Notes: generated by a model from the letters alone, not told the origin. Counted from the first letter of the stretch, positions 27,037 to 36,802 are shown. The stretch is DNA of 64,000 bases from Lactobacillus acidophilus (GCF_034298135.1 NZ_CP139575.1:372001-436000); one strand, 5' to 3'. A program made the numbers and translations.

Positions 27037-28215
27037 TTGGCAAAAAGAAAATCAATTTATACTAAAGACGTTATTTTAGTTATGGCAGCGTCCTTCTTTT
27101 TCATGTTCAGTACTATGTTTGTTAATCCGTTGATTAATGGCTATGCCAAAAATTTAGGAGCAAGTAGTGCTTTTGCAGGAATTATCGTAGGTATTATGAG
27201 TGTGGCCGCTATGTTTTTACGCCCCGTTGCTGGTAATTTAACTGATAAATTTTCTAAGTATCGTTTATCCTTTATTGGTGGAATTTTAATATTAATCGGA
27301 ATAGTAGGATATATCCTTACTCCTTCAAGCGGTTGGTTGCTGTTATTTAGACTGATTAATGGTACGGGGTATGTTTTATGTACTGTTTGTATGACAACTT
27401 GGCTGGCATTTTTGGTTCCACGGCAACACGTTGGTGAAGCAATGGGTTTCTATGGCTTAATGAATGCCTTGGCAATGGCATTAGCACCAGCACTTTCAAT
27501 TAATATTTATCAAAAAATTGGTTATCGTGAAAGTCTGATTGCATCGGCTATTTCAGCTTTATTGATGGTTATCTCTATTCAATTTGTAGGTAATCATGCT
27601 AAGCCTAATGCAGAAATGTGCCAAAGAGCTGCTAAAAAGCACTTTAAGATTATTCAAGTAAATGTTTTACCGGTAGCTATTTTAACCACTTTATTTGCAA
27701 TACCATATTTTGTTACCCAAGCAGATATTGTAACTTATGTTGAACAAATGCATTTAAGTGTTGCAGTAGGATCATATTTCTTGATTTATGCAATTGTACT
27801 CTTAATTATTAGAATTGGATTCAAACGCTACTTTGATACTGTGCGCTTTGGCGTGTGGTTCTGGATTAGCTTGGTGTCAACAGCTGCTTATATTATTTTG
27901 CTGGCGGTTATGAATAATAATTGGCAAATGGCCTTAGCAGCTGCTGGGATGGCCATGGGGTACGGCATTATTTATTCAGTTTTACAATCAACCGCTTTAC
28001 TTCTTGCACCAATTGAAGAACAGGGATTAGCTAGCTCAACTTTTTATTTAGGATTGGATATTGCTATGGCTTTTGGTCCTATGATTAGTGGTGTAATTGA
28101 CAGTACTTTTCCTATTAAATGGTTTTATCCGATCGAATTAATCTTAATTCCATTTATACTTTTAGTTTACTTTATTTGGCGCAAGAGATTGAATGGTGCG
28201 ATAGATCACCATTAA
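27037..28215 (+). CDS. MFS exporter of the two-component operon
   Basis: A 392-residue major facilitator with 12 membrane helices. The loop 2-3 motif appears as RPVAGNLTDKFSKYRLSFIGG. It starts at TTG 27037 with GAGGA 8 bases upstream. It follows the kinase gene by 48 bases. In the similar L. acidophilus operon the transporter contributes to bile tolerance; substrate here is unproven. Confidence 0.85.
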   Translation: MAKRKSIYTKDVILVMAASFFFMFSTMFVNPLINGYAKNLGASSAFAGIIVGIMSVAAMFLRPVAGNLTDKFSKYRLSFIGGILILIGIVGYILTPSSGWLLLFRLINGTGYVLCTVCMTTWLAFLVPRQHVGEAMGFYGLMNALAMALAPALSINIYQKIGYRESLIASAISALLMVISIQFVGNHAKPNAEMCQRAAKKHFKIIQVNVLPVAILTTLFAIPYFVTQADIVTYVEQMHLSVAVGSYFLIYAIVLLIIRIGFKRYFDTVRFGVWFWISLVSTAAYIILLAVMNNNWQMALAAAGMAMGYGIIYSVLQSTALLLAPIEEQGLASSTFYLGLDIAMAFGPMISGVIDSTFPIKWFYPIELILIPFILLVYFIWRKRLNGAIDHH

Positions 28216-28232
28216 AGAAAGGTAGAAATTCG

Positions 28233-28640
28233 ATGAGTGATTATTTAGTAAAATCTCAACTAGAAAATAAAGAATGGCAAATTTCTAATCATGTCCGTGA
28301 TCACAACTTTATTTGTGATGCTAATGATAAAAAGTACGATGCTGGTCCTAATCCGGTTGAATATTTATGTGGAAGTGTAAATTCTTGTATTGTAATGTCA
28401 GCAGGAATGATCACTAAAGCACATCAATTAGATGTAAAGAATTTTAATGTAAAAAATTATGCCAAGACTGAAAAAATGGGTTATGGTAAATCAGTAGTTA
28501 CTGAGATGAGAATTGAAGTCTCTTTTGACTCAGAAATGTCAAAGGAAGAAAAAGAAGAGTTTTTAGCTCATGTTTTACATGTATCTACGATTTACCAAAC
28601 TATTAAAGAAGCAATAAAAATTTATGTAGAATTAACCTAA
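28233..28640 (+). CDS. OsmC/Ohr-family protein
   Basis: A 135-residue protein of the OsmC fold. The central helix NPVEYLCGSVNSCIVMSAGM carries the cysteine expected for thiol peroxidase activity, and the domain ends with a HVLHVSTIYQTI strand-helix. I start at ATG 28233, 11 bases after AAAGG; the upstream open frame lies inside the MFS gene. It follows the exporter by 17 bases in the same operon. Confidence 0.8.
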   Translation: MSDYLVKSQLENKEWQISNHVRDHNFICDANDKKYDAGPNPVEYLCGSVNSCIVMSAGMITKAHQLDVKNFNVKNYAKTEKMGYGKSVVTEMRIEVSFDSEMSKEEKEEFLAHVLHVSTIYQTIKEAIKIYVELT

Positions 28641-28651
28641 GAGGTGAAAGA

Positions 28652-29344
28652 ATGACTTTATTAGATGAAGCCGTTGTATTGAATGATGGTAGTTTGATGC
28701 CAAAAGTTGGTGTTGTTGTAGGTAATAAACCAGCAGATGATGCAATTAAAGCAGGTTATAGATTAATTGACTGCAGCCTTGATCAAAAAACAAAATTGAA
28801 AGCTGAAAATCCGCAACTATATGTGGAAGTTCAGGTCCCAGAAGATGTGATTACTCGTGATGATTTTAAAAAGATTAGACAAGATATTATAGACCATCAT
28901 GCTGATCTGTGCTTATTGAAGCTAAGTGATAATAAGGAAAAAAATGGTCAGATTTGGCAAGAATTAGAGCAATTAAAAATTCAAGGCTGGATTAAAAATA
29001 TTGGTGTTATTAATATCAGCGTCGATGCATTGAATGAATTATTAAATCATACTCAGGTTAGACCATGTGTAGCGCAAATTAGTTATGAAGATCAAGGATT
29101 AATTAACTTAGCTCGTGAAAATAGAATTCAAGTAGAAATTCCAGTTCATGGTGATATTAATGCTTTAGCTGAAATTGCTAGTCATTATGGTACCAGCTCT
29201 GTCGAATTAGTCATGCGCTATTTCAGTCAAAAGGGTATTGTTCCATTGTTTGAAATTGAAGATGTAGTAGAAAATCCAAGAATTAACTTCACTATTAATG
29301 CTGAAGATTTAGCTACAATTGGTCAACTTTTTGCTCAAAAGTAA
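28652..29344 (+). CDS. Degenerate aldo/keto reductase-like protein
   Basis: A 230-residue protein related to aldo/keto reductases (NDGSLMPKVGVVVG, AGYRLIDCS, IKNIGVINISVDALNELL, SSVELVMRYFSQKGIVPL) but about 45 residues shorter. The Asp of the catalytic tetrad may remain in LIDCS, but the usual Tyr, Lys (strand YVEVQV) and His (LCLLKLSDN in place of DLYLIHWP) are absent. Enzymatic activity is therefore doubtful. It follows the OsmC gene by 11 bases and has GAGGTG before its start, so it is expressed as part of the operon. Confidence 0.72.
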   Translation: MTLLDEAVVLNDGSLMPKVGVVVGNKPADDAIKAGYRLIDCSLDQKTKLKAENPQLYVEVQVPEDVITRDDFKKIRQDIIDHHADLCLLKLSDNKEKNGQIWQELEQLKIQGWIKNIGVINISVDALNELLNHTQVRPCVAQISYEDQGLINLARENRIQVEIPVHGDINALAEIASHYGTSSVELVMRYFSQKGIVPLFEIEDVVENPRINFTINAEDLATIGQLFAQK

Positions 29345-29443
29345 AATAAAAATAGACTTATACATAAGCATGTCTATCCATAAAAAATAGATAAAAGATG
29401 TTATAATTAAAGCATAATAGTTAGTTTTTAGGAGATATTAAAA

Positions 29444-30202
29444 ATGAATACAAGAAAATTAATTACTTCAATGGCAGCGGCTGTAATGCTTTCTACAGGT
29501 TTAGCTGGTGTGGGTACTGCAATGACAAACCAACCAGCACAAGCTGCTACTCAATCCGGTAGTTCAATCAGTATTAGACGTAGATCAGTAACTGCTACAG
29601 TAAATTCTGATAAGCCTCAACTTATTGCATATGATCCATCTACTAATAAGTTTGTTAAGGCTCTTGATTCAACATATGTAAAAGGTCAAACTATTCCAGT
29701 TTACTATGCTATTACTGCTACATCTACTGCTAATGGTACAAGCCAAAACGTTACTTTCTACTTCCTTGAAAATAGAACAGTAGATGGCAAGAGTTGTATG
29801 ATACTTATTCCATCAACTTCTGTAACACCAGCTTCAACTGTGCCAACAGCAGAAGAATTCCAAAAGACGGCTGAAAATGATGCTAAAACTATTCAAGATG
29901 CTTATGCAAATAGAACTATCAAGTCCATTACTGTCACTCCAAAATCCAAAAAGGGCGCCAAAATCTATTACGCTTATAAAAAGAGCGCAAAATCAAAGAA
30001 GATTGTCTTCAAAGCAACCAATAAGAAGATCAAATATGGCAAGAAATATAAGTCATCAATGATTGTTAAGAATGGTAAGAGTAGATATGTATATATTGGT
30101 AAGAAGAGATATCTTAAATCAACTGCTGTAAAAGTAACCAATGTTAAGTACTCACCACTTAACTTACCAGATGATATTAAGAATTTAATCGTTAATAACT
30201 AA
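29444..30202 (+). CDS. Secreted basic protein with SLAP-like C-terminus
   Basis: A 252-residue protein with a clear signal peptide (MNTRKLITSMAAAVM, cleavage near AQAA-TQ). The middle (40-150) is Ser/Thr-rich beta-type sequence; the C-terminal 100 residues are very lysine/tyrosine-rich (KGAKIYYAYKKSAKSKK, KSRYVYIGKKRYLKS), like SLAP wall-binding segments. It has its own -10 (TATAAT, 29402-29407), a GGAG RBS and a terminator. Function unknown; it lies at the end of the bile-type operon. Confidence 0.65.
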   Translation: MNTRKLITSMAAAVMLSTGLAGVGTAMTNQPAQAATQSGSSISIRRRSVTATVNSDKPQLIAYDPSTNKFVKALDSTYVKGQTIPVYYAITATSTANGTSQNVTFYFLENRTVDGKSCMILIPSTSVTPASTVPTAEEFQKTAENDAKTIQDAYANRTIKSITVTPKSKKGAKIYYAYKKSAKSKKIVFKATNKKIKYGKKYKSSMIVKNGKSRYVYIGKKRYLKSTAVKVTNVKYSPLNLPDDIKNLIVNN

Positions 30203-30215
30203 TCTATTAATGAAG

Positions 30216-30250
30216 AAACTCGTCAATGTGTAATACATCGGCGAGTTTTT
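30216..30250 (+). terminator. Terminator after the secreted basic protein
   Basis: AAACTCG (30216-30222) pairs with CGAGTTT (30242-30248), followed by T residues. Confidence 0.7.
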
Positions 30251-30350
30251 TAATGCTTTATAAGTATTGAACTTACATATAATAAGTATTTCACTTCAAA
30301 AATCAAACGTGGTAAATTAATAATCAATAAATGACGAGAAGGGGATATTC

Positions 30351-31239
30351 ATGAAAAAGAAAAGTCTGTTGATCAGTGCAGGTACAGTTATTGTTGTCTT
30401 ACTTGCTACGCTTGGTTCATTTTTTATTAATAAGCAACGTGATGAAAGAGTGCAAGATATTAAGCCGATAAAAGTGGTATCAAGAAGTACCCCCAACTTA
30501 CTTCTTCCATGGCTGGGGCAGTAGCTATCACGCTGAAGAAAAGATGGTGCAAGCAATTAGAAATGCTGGTATTACTAACAGTGTAATTCGTGTTAACGTA
30601 ACTAGGAGTGGTGAGGTTATCTTGCATGGGAAGTTTAAAAAGAATGCCCAAAATCCAATTATTGAAGTAAATTTTGATGATAATAAGTTAAGCGACTACG
30701 GTAATGATTATGTTCGTGGTTATGAGACAGCCGGCGCACGCTATGTTAGAAATGCTATTAGAACTGTTAACAGAAAGTGTGGCTTCAGCAAAGTAAACAT
30801 CGTGGCTCATTCAATGGGTAATCTTGAAACGGCCTATTTCTTTAAAAACTACGGTAATGAAATTCCAGTAGAACACTTTGTTTCCATCGCTGGTCACTAT
30901 GATGGTATTCTTGGCATGAACGATAAGGCTAACCAATTGAAAATTAATTCTAAGACTGGTAAGCCAAGCCGCATGCAACCAGAATATCGCGGTTTATTAT
31001 CACTTAGAAAAACATTCCCAAGAAATACGCGTGTGTTAAACATCTATGGCAACTTAGAAAATGGTACTAATTCTGATGGTTCAGTTTCTAATGCATCATC
31101 AAGATCATTACGTTACTTGTTAAATGGTCGTGCAAAGTCATACCGTGAATTGATGATTCGCGGCAGCAATGCACAACATAGTAAGTTGCACAATAATAAT
31201 GAAGTAAACCAAGCAATTTCCAACTTCTTGTGGAAATAA
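30351..31239 (+). pseudogene. Membrane-anchored alpha/beta hydrolase (DUF915 type) with frameshift
   Basis: ATG 30351, with GAAGGGG upstream, opens a signal-anchor (MKKKSLLISAGTVIVVLLAT) that runs to a stop at about 30523. From 30494 the homologous frame continues one phase off: TYFFHGWGSSYHAEE (oxyanion region), then the nucleophile elbow VAHSMGNLETAYFF and the final histidine region QHSKLH. Removing one C from the five-C run at 30489-30493 restores a 295-residue protein. The family is the DUF915 serine hydrolases on Gram-positive cell surfaces. The 231-residue downstream part alone lacks both anchor and HGWG motif. Confidence 0.82.
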
Positions 31240-31252
31240 TCTATTGTATTTA

Positions 31253-31293
31253 AAGACTTAATTCTGATATATTGCGGAATTAGGTCTTTTTTT
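31253..31293 (+). terminator. Terminator after the hydrolase
   Basis: AAGACTTAATTC (31253-31264) pairs with GAATTAGGTCTT (31277-31288), one wobble, then T residues. Confidence 0.82.
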
Positions 31294-31369
31294 ATGTTCT
31301 TTTGAAAAAGTTCTTCTAAAAGTTCATAATAAATACTGTCTGTTTTTTTAAAGGAGTTGTTTTATATTT

Positions 31370-32866
31370 ATGAAGCAAGATAATCACGTTAAGATTAAAC
31401 TAGGCAGTTTAGTCTTAATGATTTTCTCTTCTATTTTTGGATTTAGTAATTCATTGACGGCCTTTTACCAGATGGGATATTCAAGTATCATTTGGTATAT
31501 TGTAACTGCCGTTTTGTTCTTCTTGCCATCCGCACTTATCTTTGCGGAATACGGTGCAGCTTTTAAGGGGATTAAAGGTGGTATCTTTTCTTGGCTTGAA
31601 GGTTCTACTAATGAAAAGGTAGCATTTATCGGAACGTTTATTTGGCTATCTGCCTGGGTTGTCTGGCTGGTATCTTCTACTCAGTTTTTCTTGGTATCGG
31701 TTTCAACCGCTATATTCGGACATGATACTACTCAAAGTTGGCATTTGGGAGGATTAACTTCAACACAATTATTAGGGATTCTTGAAGTTATCTTTTTAGC
31801 AGTTGTTACTTTTTGTGCCGCAAAGGGAATCGACAAAATAAAGGCGATCAATAATATTGGTGGGATTTTTACTTTGGCGATTGCTATTGGTTTTACAGTT
31901 GTTTCATTGCTGGTGTTCTTTTTAAATCATGGCCAATTGGCTGAACCTATTACTTCCCAGAATTTGGTTCATTCACCAAATCCATCATTCCAATCCCCAA
32001 TTGCAGTTGTTTCATTCATTGTTTATGCATTATTTGCTTATGGTGGTCTTGAAACTACTTCTGGTGTGATTGACTCAGTTGATAAACCTGAAAAGACTTA
32101 CCCTAAGGGGTTGATCATTGCGATGATTATGATGACTGCACTTTATGTTGTAAATATTTTTATGTGTGGGGTAGCTGTTAACTGGAATAAGGACTTAGGT
32201 GTTAAAGGTGTTGACCTTGCTAACGTTGAATATGTTTTGATTAACAATCTTGGTGTGGTCACTGGTAAGAGCTTAGGCTTGTCTCATTCAGCATCTTTGG
32301 CAATCGGTTCAGCATTTTCACACTTTGCTGGTATTGCTGATGTTTTATCAGGTATCGCTGCTGCATTTTTGATGGTTTACTCACCAATTAAGTCATTTAT
32401 TGAAGGTTGTGATCCACGACTTTTACCTAAAAAATTGGTTGAACTTAATAAGCACGGGATGCCAGAACGTTCAATGTGGCTACAAGCAATTATTGTTAGT
32501 GTAATTATTTTGTTTATTTCATTTGGTGGTAATGCTGCCAATCAATTCTACACAATCTTGATGGATATGATGAATGTATCTTCATCTGCGCCATATTTAT
32601 TCTTGATTGCAGCTTATCCATTCTTTAAGGCAAAAAAGGATATTGATCGTCCATTTGTTTTCATTGAAGGCAAAAAGAAGGTTTGGGCAACCACTATTGT
32701 TGTTTGGTTAGTCGTCGCAATTGGTATTATCTTTACTTGTATTGAACCTTTATTTACAGGAGATTATCAAACATCATTCTGGACTGCAATTGGTCCAGTT
32801 GCATTTGGTATTGTAGCTTGGGTATATTATGCATATCGTGAGCGCAAAGATAAAGCCGCATTATAA
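31370..32866 (+). CDS. yjeM: Amino acid permease, YjeM/GABA-glutamate antiporter type
   Basis: A 498-residue APC-superfamily transporter with about 12 membrane helices. The N-terminal helix 1 reads SLVLMIFSSIFGFSNSLTAF and helix 6 AYGGLETTSGVIDSVDKPEKTYPKG, as in YjeM-like glutamate/gamma-aminobutyrate family transporters. Substrate is not determinable. AAGGAG lies upstream. A 44-residue membrane peptide gene follows. Confidence 0.83.
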   Translation: MKQDNHVKIKLGSLVLMIFSSIFGFSNSLTAFYQMGYSSIIWYIVTAVLFFLPSALIFAEYGAAFKGIKGGIFSWLEGSTNEKVAFIGTFIWLSAWVVWLVSSTQFFLVSVSTAIFGHDTTQSWHLGGLTSTQLLGILEVIFLAVVTFCAAKGIDKIKAINNIGGIFTLAIAIGFTVVSLLVFFLNHGQLAEPITSQNLVHSPNPSFQSPIAVVSFIVYALFAYGGLETTSGVIDSVDKPEKTYPKGLIIAMIMMTALYVVNIFMCGVAVNWNKDLGVKGVDLANVEYVLINNLGVVTGKSLGLSHSASLAIGSAFSHFAGIADVLSGIAAAFLMVYSPIKSFIEGCDPRLLPKKLVELNKHGMPERSMWLQAIIVSVIILFISFGGNAANQFYTILMDMMNVSSSAPYLFLIAAYPFFKAKKDIDRPFVFIEGKKKVWATTIVVWLVVAIGIIFTCIEPLFTGDYQTSFWTAIGPVAFGIVAWVYYAYRERKDKAAL

Positions 32867-32942
32867 AAAGAATAAGCAGATTTATTTAGTATTTATTGAT
32901 TATTTGTTAAATTAATTAATAAAGAATCAGTAGGTGATCTAA

Positions 32943-33077
32943 ATGAAAAGAACTACTAAATTAGGCGTGAGTGCCTTGCTTGTTAGTCTGTTCGCTTTAT
33001 TTGTTGGTAAAAAATTAGATGATGAAGTAAATAAAGATGACGCAAGCGATGACCGCGGCGTTGGACCGCTAGATTAA
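32943..33077 (+). CDS. 44-residue single-span membrane peptide
   Basis: ATG 32943 follows AGGTGAT with good spacing. The peptide has a basic start (MKRTTKLG), a hydrophobic helix (VSALLVSLFALFVG) and a strongly acidic tail (DDEVNKDDASDDRG). A terminator follows directly. I do not recognise the family; coding is supported by RBS, composition and terminator. Confidence 0.6.
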   Translation: MKRTTKLGVSALLVSLFALFVGKKLDDEVNKDDASDDRGVGPLD

Positions 33078-33085
33078 ATTAGAAG

Positions 33086-33125
33086 GAATCAAATTCAATC
33101 ATTTGGATGGTTTGATTCTTTTTTG
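33086..33125 (+). terminator. Terminator after the 44-residue peptide gene
   Basis: GAATCAAA (33086-33093) and TTTGATTC (33111-33118), then six T residues. Confidence 0.78.
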
Positions 33126-33169
33126 TACAATGAATGAAAACGTAATTTGATTTTACAAAGGAAATAAAT

Positions 33170-33724
33170 ATGACAAATGAAGCTTTATTAATCATCGATT
33201 ATACTAACGATTTCGTAGACGACAAGGGTGCACTCACTTGTGGCAAGCCAGCACAAGAATTAGACGATACTATTGCCAATTTGGCTGATAAATTTTTAAA
33301 AGAGGACAAGTGGGTGATCTTTCCAACTGACAAGCACTTTAAGGATAATCCATATCATCCTGAAACGAAGCTTTTTCCACCACATAATTTGCCTAATACC
33401 TGGGGACGCGAATTATATGGGAAAGTAGGAAAGTGGTATGAAGCTCACAAAGATAATAATCATGTAATTTTGATGGATAAAACTCGCTATTCTGCTTTTG
33501 CTGGTACGTCACTTGATCTGCTTTTGCGTGAGCGTAAGATCGATACTTTGCATTTGACTGGTGTCTGCACTGATATTTGTGTTTTGCATACTGCAATGGA
33601 TGCTTATAATCATTGCTATAACTTGGTTGTACATGAAAATGGCGTAGCTAGCTTTGATCAAAATGGTCATAAGTGGGCATTGAATCATTTTAAGACTTGT
33701 TTGGGTGCTAAGGTTGTAGATTAG
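33170..33724 (+). CDS. pncA: Nicotinamidase/isochorismatase family hydrolase
   Basis: A 184-residue cysteine hydrolase. The catalytic Asp lies in LLIIDYTNDF, a Lys in LMDKTRYSAF and the nucleophile Cys in LTGVCTDICVLHTA; the metal-site pattern FPTDKHF is also present. It probably converts nicotinamide to nicotinate for NAD recycling, important for lactobacilli that cannot make NAD de novo. AAAGGA upstream. Confidence 0.88.
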   Translation: MTNEALLIIDYTNDFVDDKGALTCGKPAQELDDTIANLADKFLKEDKWVIFPTDKHFKDNPYHPETKLFPPHNLPNTWGRELYGKVGKWYEAHKDNNHVILMDKTRYSAFAGTSLDLLLRERKIDTLHLTGVCTDICVLHTAMDAYNHCYNLVVHENGVASFDQNGHKWALNHFKTCLGAKVVD

Positions 33725-33838
33725 ATAGAAAAATAAAAAAGGTTAGCTATTATTAATTAGTTAATGATTTTAGTTCTTACTTTTTATTAGTGATATAATA
33801 TGAGTGATTTAACTGATAAAAAGTAAGAAGAAACTGAT

Positions 33839-34007
33839 ATGGCTGAATTAAACGATTCTTTGACTTTTAAACATGGCGCAAAAATCTCTAACCGCTTCGT
33901 TCAACCGCCGATGTTGACAAACAGTGGTATCGATGGCGAAGCAAGTGAAGACACAATTAATTATTGGAGACATCACTCAAAGTCGGGTGGTATGTTAATT
34001 ACTGAAT
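33839..34007 (+). pseudogene. Old Yellow Enzyme-like NADH:flavin oxidoreductase, N-terminal part split by IS
   Basis: ATG 33839 encodes the first 56 residues of an Old Yellow Enzyme/enoate reductase (FKHGAKISNRFVQPPMLTN, SGGMLITE). The frame then meets the IS-like element and stops at once. The missing piece continues in the same phase at 35769 (YVTPEGGP). Joining base 34007 to 35769 restores the reading frame with no loss of residues I can see. Confidence 0.88.
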
Positions 34008-34250
34008 GTTAGAAAATATTAGGTAAATGTATCCATATCTATCCACTTGAAGACATTTACTACACTTTTATCCTCGCTTTTTCGTCAATATTCGCCTCAA
34101 CCTGCTTTATAACGCACCAAAAAAGAATAATCTCTTTCGATACTGACAGGACAACTTTACGATTGCTTCAACCAACTGCGCAAGGATAAAGCTCATATTC
34201 ATTTACTAATTATAGACTCAAATGAGAGTTTATACTTAGCTGGTACCCTC
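34008..34250 (-). ncRNA. Possible omega/reRNA region at the right end of the TnpB element
   Basis: TnpB nucleases use a guide RNA read from the 3' end of tnpB through the right end, with the guide formed by the flanking host DNA. This 243-base non-coding region downstream of tnpB, ending at the element edge at 34008, is where it should be. The hairpin near the edge supports structure. No expression evidence; position is by analogy. Confidence 0.4.
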
Positions 34251-35600
34251 CTAAATGGTCGGACTCCATTTAAAAGGTCGCAACACTGCGCCCACTATCC
34301 CGTCATCTAATGAAAAATTCGGGAATACTTTTTTAATTATTTGTAAAGCTCCGTTTATATCCGCATTGATTAAAGTGCCGTTGTCTGCTTTAAACAGGCC
34401 GCGCTTAATTCTGCGATTGACAGGGCTTTTTCTTTGTTTTTTACGGCTCTTATTGCCATTGTTCCAACAAGGCTGTTCATGATCTAGTGCGCTAATTTGA
34501 CTAGTATAGGACTCGTTAGTCTGAATCACGGTAATACCTGCCAGATTAGCCTTATACTTAATCATGTCAATCATCACCTGATGCGGAATACCGATAAAGT
34601 TCTGGTTGTTTCGCTTACCCATCTCGAATGACCTTTTCCAAGACTTGTTCTTGCCAATGACAATCGTGTTTGCGTCACAGCTTAACGCATAATCTACTAT
34701 ACGTTTGGATGCTTTGTGGGCAAACTGTCTAATCTTGTCATTACGCCAAGCAGTAATTCTTTTCATGGCTTTGGTCTCTTGATAAACTGGCTTTAAGCCT
34801 TGCTTAGTACTAATCAGCTTTTCTAACTGATGATACTTAGCTTGCAGTCGCTTTAGCTCGCTACGCTTTTTGTTGTAGTACTGGTTGACTGATTTAATTC
34901 CACGACCGTTGATAAGCAAAGGGCGAGCGCCAGTATTGCTTACGCAAGCAAAAGCATTATCAATGCCAGGGTCGATGCCAAGATATTTGCCGTTATCAGG
35001 CAGATACTTAATTTTTTGCTTAGTTTTATATGGTACGATTACCTTATAACCATTAGCTACCGGCTTAAAGGCCACTCTGCCAATCTTTTTAATATCTGCC
35101 GATGCCAGCTTGATTTTAATACCTAGCTTTTTAATAACCAAGTAGCCCTTGTCCTGTTCATCTTTTCTAACGATCTGGGCATTCTGATTGGTCACATAAA
35201 AAGTGTGGCGCTGACTTTTGTGCAGGTATCTGGGCATTCTGGGTCTGCCAGTAAACCTAGCCGGATTCTTGCGGTAAGCTTTTAGTGCCTTAAACCAGGC
35301 TTGCCAGATAGTCATCACTTCTCGCAAAGTCTGTTGAGCGCTTTGAACGTAGCCCAGCTTGTGATAAAGCATATTTTCCTTTGATTCATAGCGTTTCTTA
35401 AACAGAGTATTCAAGTCGGTAAAACTGTTAATGTACTGACGCTTAAAGAAAGCTTATCGAACGTCATACAGGGCACGGTTGTACAGATTATGTGCCTGAG
35501 TAGCCGCTTCATCCAATAAAGGCGCAGCTGGAATCAGATATTCACTGGCAAGCTGCTCATATTGGGTACCATTTCTAGAAACTGTTCCATTCTTGACCAT
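34251..35600 (-). pseudogene. tnpB: TnpB-family RNA-guided nuclease with internal stop
   Basis: ATG at 35600 has a strong GGAGG and opens 48 codons (ending NRALYDVR), then TAA (35456-35454), then the frame continues unbroken to 34251; total 449 codons. The TAA likely replaced CAA. RuvC-I Asp is in LGIDPGIDNAFA and RuvC-III Asp in NADINGALQII. The canonical RuvC-II Glu position reads VIGKNKSWK instead; an alternative Glu lies in TNESYTS. The zinc-finger cysteines are missing. A TTG at 35414 could give a 387-residue product lacking the N-terminus. Confidence 0.85.
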
Positions 35601-35768
35601 TTGTTCGCCTCCTTTTTGAAATAATTATATCAAAAGGAAGGCAAAAAGAACATATGTTTTAAAATATATTTAGTTTACTTTAAAACCTGGTTGCATTAAG
35701 GCAAAAGTGTAGCATAATTAGATCAAATGAAACAAAGTGATAGCAATTAATACATTTTTTCTAACTAT

Positions 35769-36802
35769 ATATTTATGTTACTCCTGAAGGTGGCCCCGCA
35801 ATTTCTTGGGCAAAAGATCGTACGCAACTTGCTGTTTATGATGATAAATTCGTACCGCAACTTAAGAAAGTAGCTGCTGCAATGAAGAGCAGCGGCAACA
35901 AGGCAATTATGCAGATTGCTGATACTGGTCGTGAGGCGAGTGGTCGCGTAGCCCTTTATGGCAAGCCTGTATATGCTCCAACTGCTATGGACTTCCCATT
36001 TTTACCGTATAAAGTACATGAATATAGCGATGAGCAAATCCATAATGTGATAAAAGGCTTTGGTAGAGCCGTTAAACGTGCAGTTAAAGCCGGATTTGAT
36101 GGTGTAGAAATCCATGGTGCAAACCATTACTTGATCCAGCAATTCTTCTCAGCTTATTCAAATCAGCGAACAGATCATTGGGGTGGCAGTTTGGAAAAGA
36201 GAATGAACTTCCCGCTTGCTGTAGTTGAATCTGTCGTAAATGCCGTTAAGAAGTATGCACCCAAGGACTTTATTGTGGGCTACCGCATTAGTCCTGAAGA
36301 AATCAATCCAAATAGTGTTGGCTACACTTGGCATGAGTCGACGCAATTGATTAAGGCAATTACAGATAAATTTGATCTTGATTATATTTACTTATCTTTG
36401 CCAGCTTATGATCAAAAGCCAGAGGATAGTGACAAGACTTTTGCGGAATTGTTTAGGCCTGTTTTAGGCGAAGGCACCAAGGAAATTATTGTTGGTGGTG
36501 TTGATAGTCCTCAAAAGGCTAGGGATGCAATGAAGTACACTGACTTAGTAGCGGTTGGACGTGAAAATATCATTGATCCATTATTTGCCGAAAAGATTCT
36601 GACTGGTCATGAAGATGAAATCATCGATAAAATTACGATTGAGCAGACTAAGAAAAATGGTATGACTCAAGGAATGATTGACAATTTTTCAGCAGCCAGA
36701 GTTGGCAATCCACTTACAGGTGATGAAAATATTAAATCACTCCACACAAAGCCAGGTGCCTGGTCTGAAATGACTTATGTTGATAGTGATGAAATGAAGT
36801 AA
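35769..36802 (+). pseudogene. Old Yellow Enzyme-like oxidoreductase, C-terminal part split by IS
   Basis: The frame resumes after the element with YVTPEGGPAISWAKDR and stays open for about 344 residues: FDGVEIHGANHYLIQQF (active-site HxxN-type strand), TDHWGGSLEKRMNFPLAV and the FMN-phosphate region AVGRENIIDPL. An ATG at 35882 could give a truncated 306-residue product without the N-terminal flavin contacts. The original enzyme would have been about 400 residues, an NADH-dependent flavin oxidoreductase. Confidence 0.87.

Larger units (their letters stand above)
34008..35768 (-). mobile_element. TnpB-only IS200/IS605-type element inserted in an oxidoreductase gene
   Basis: About 1761 bases interrupt the reductase gene. 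The element carries one long minus-strand tnpB-like gene and no tnpA. Its left plus-strand edge begins GTTAGAAAA (34008-34016), and its right part contains the inverse TTTTCTAAC (35757-35765), three bases short of the reading-frame junction. A subterminal hairpin GTAAATGT/ACATTTAC (34023-34030, 34053-34060) lies at the end downstream of tnpB. No target duplication is apparent, as expected for this family. Edges may be off by one base because T at 34007 and 35768 is shared. Confidence 0.82.

Noticed and set aside
30317..30651. Minus-strand frames over the hydrolase frameshift
   Set aside because: They lack an RBS and a plausible product, while the plus-strand hydrolase explains the region with one base change.
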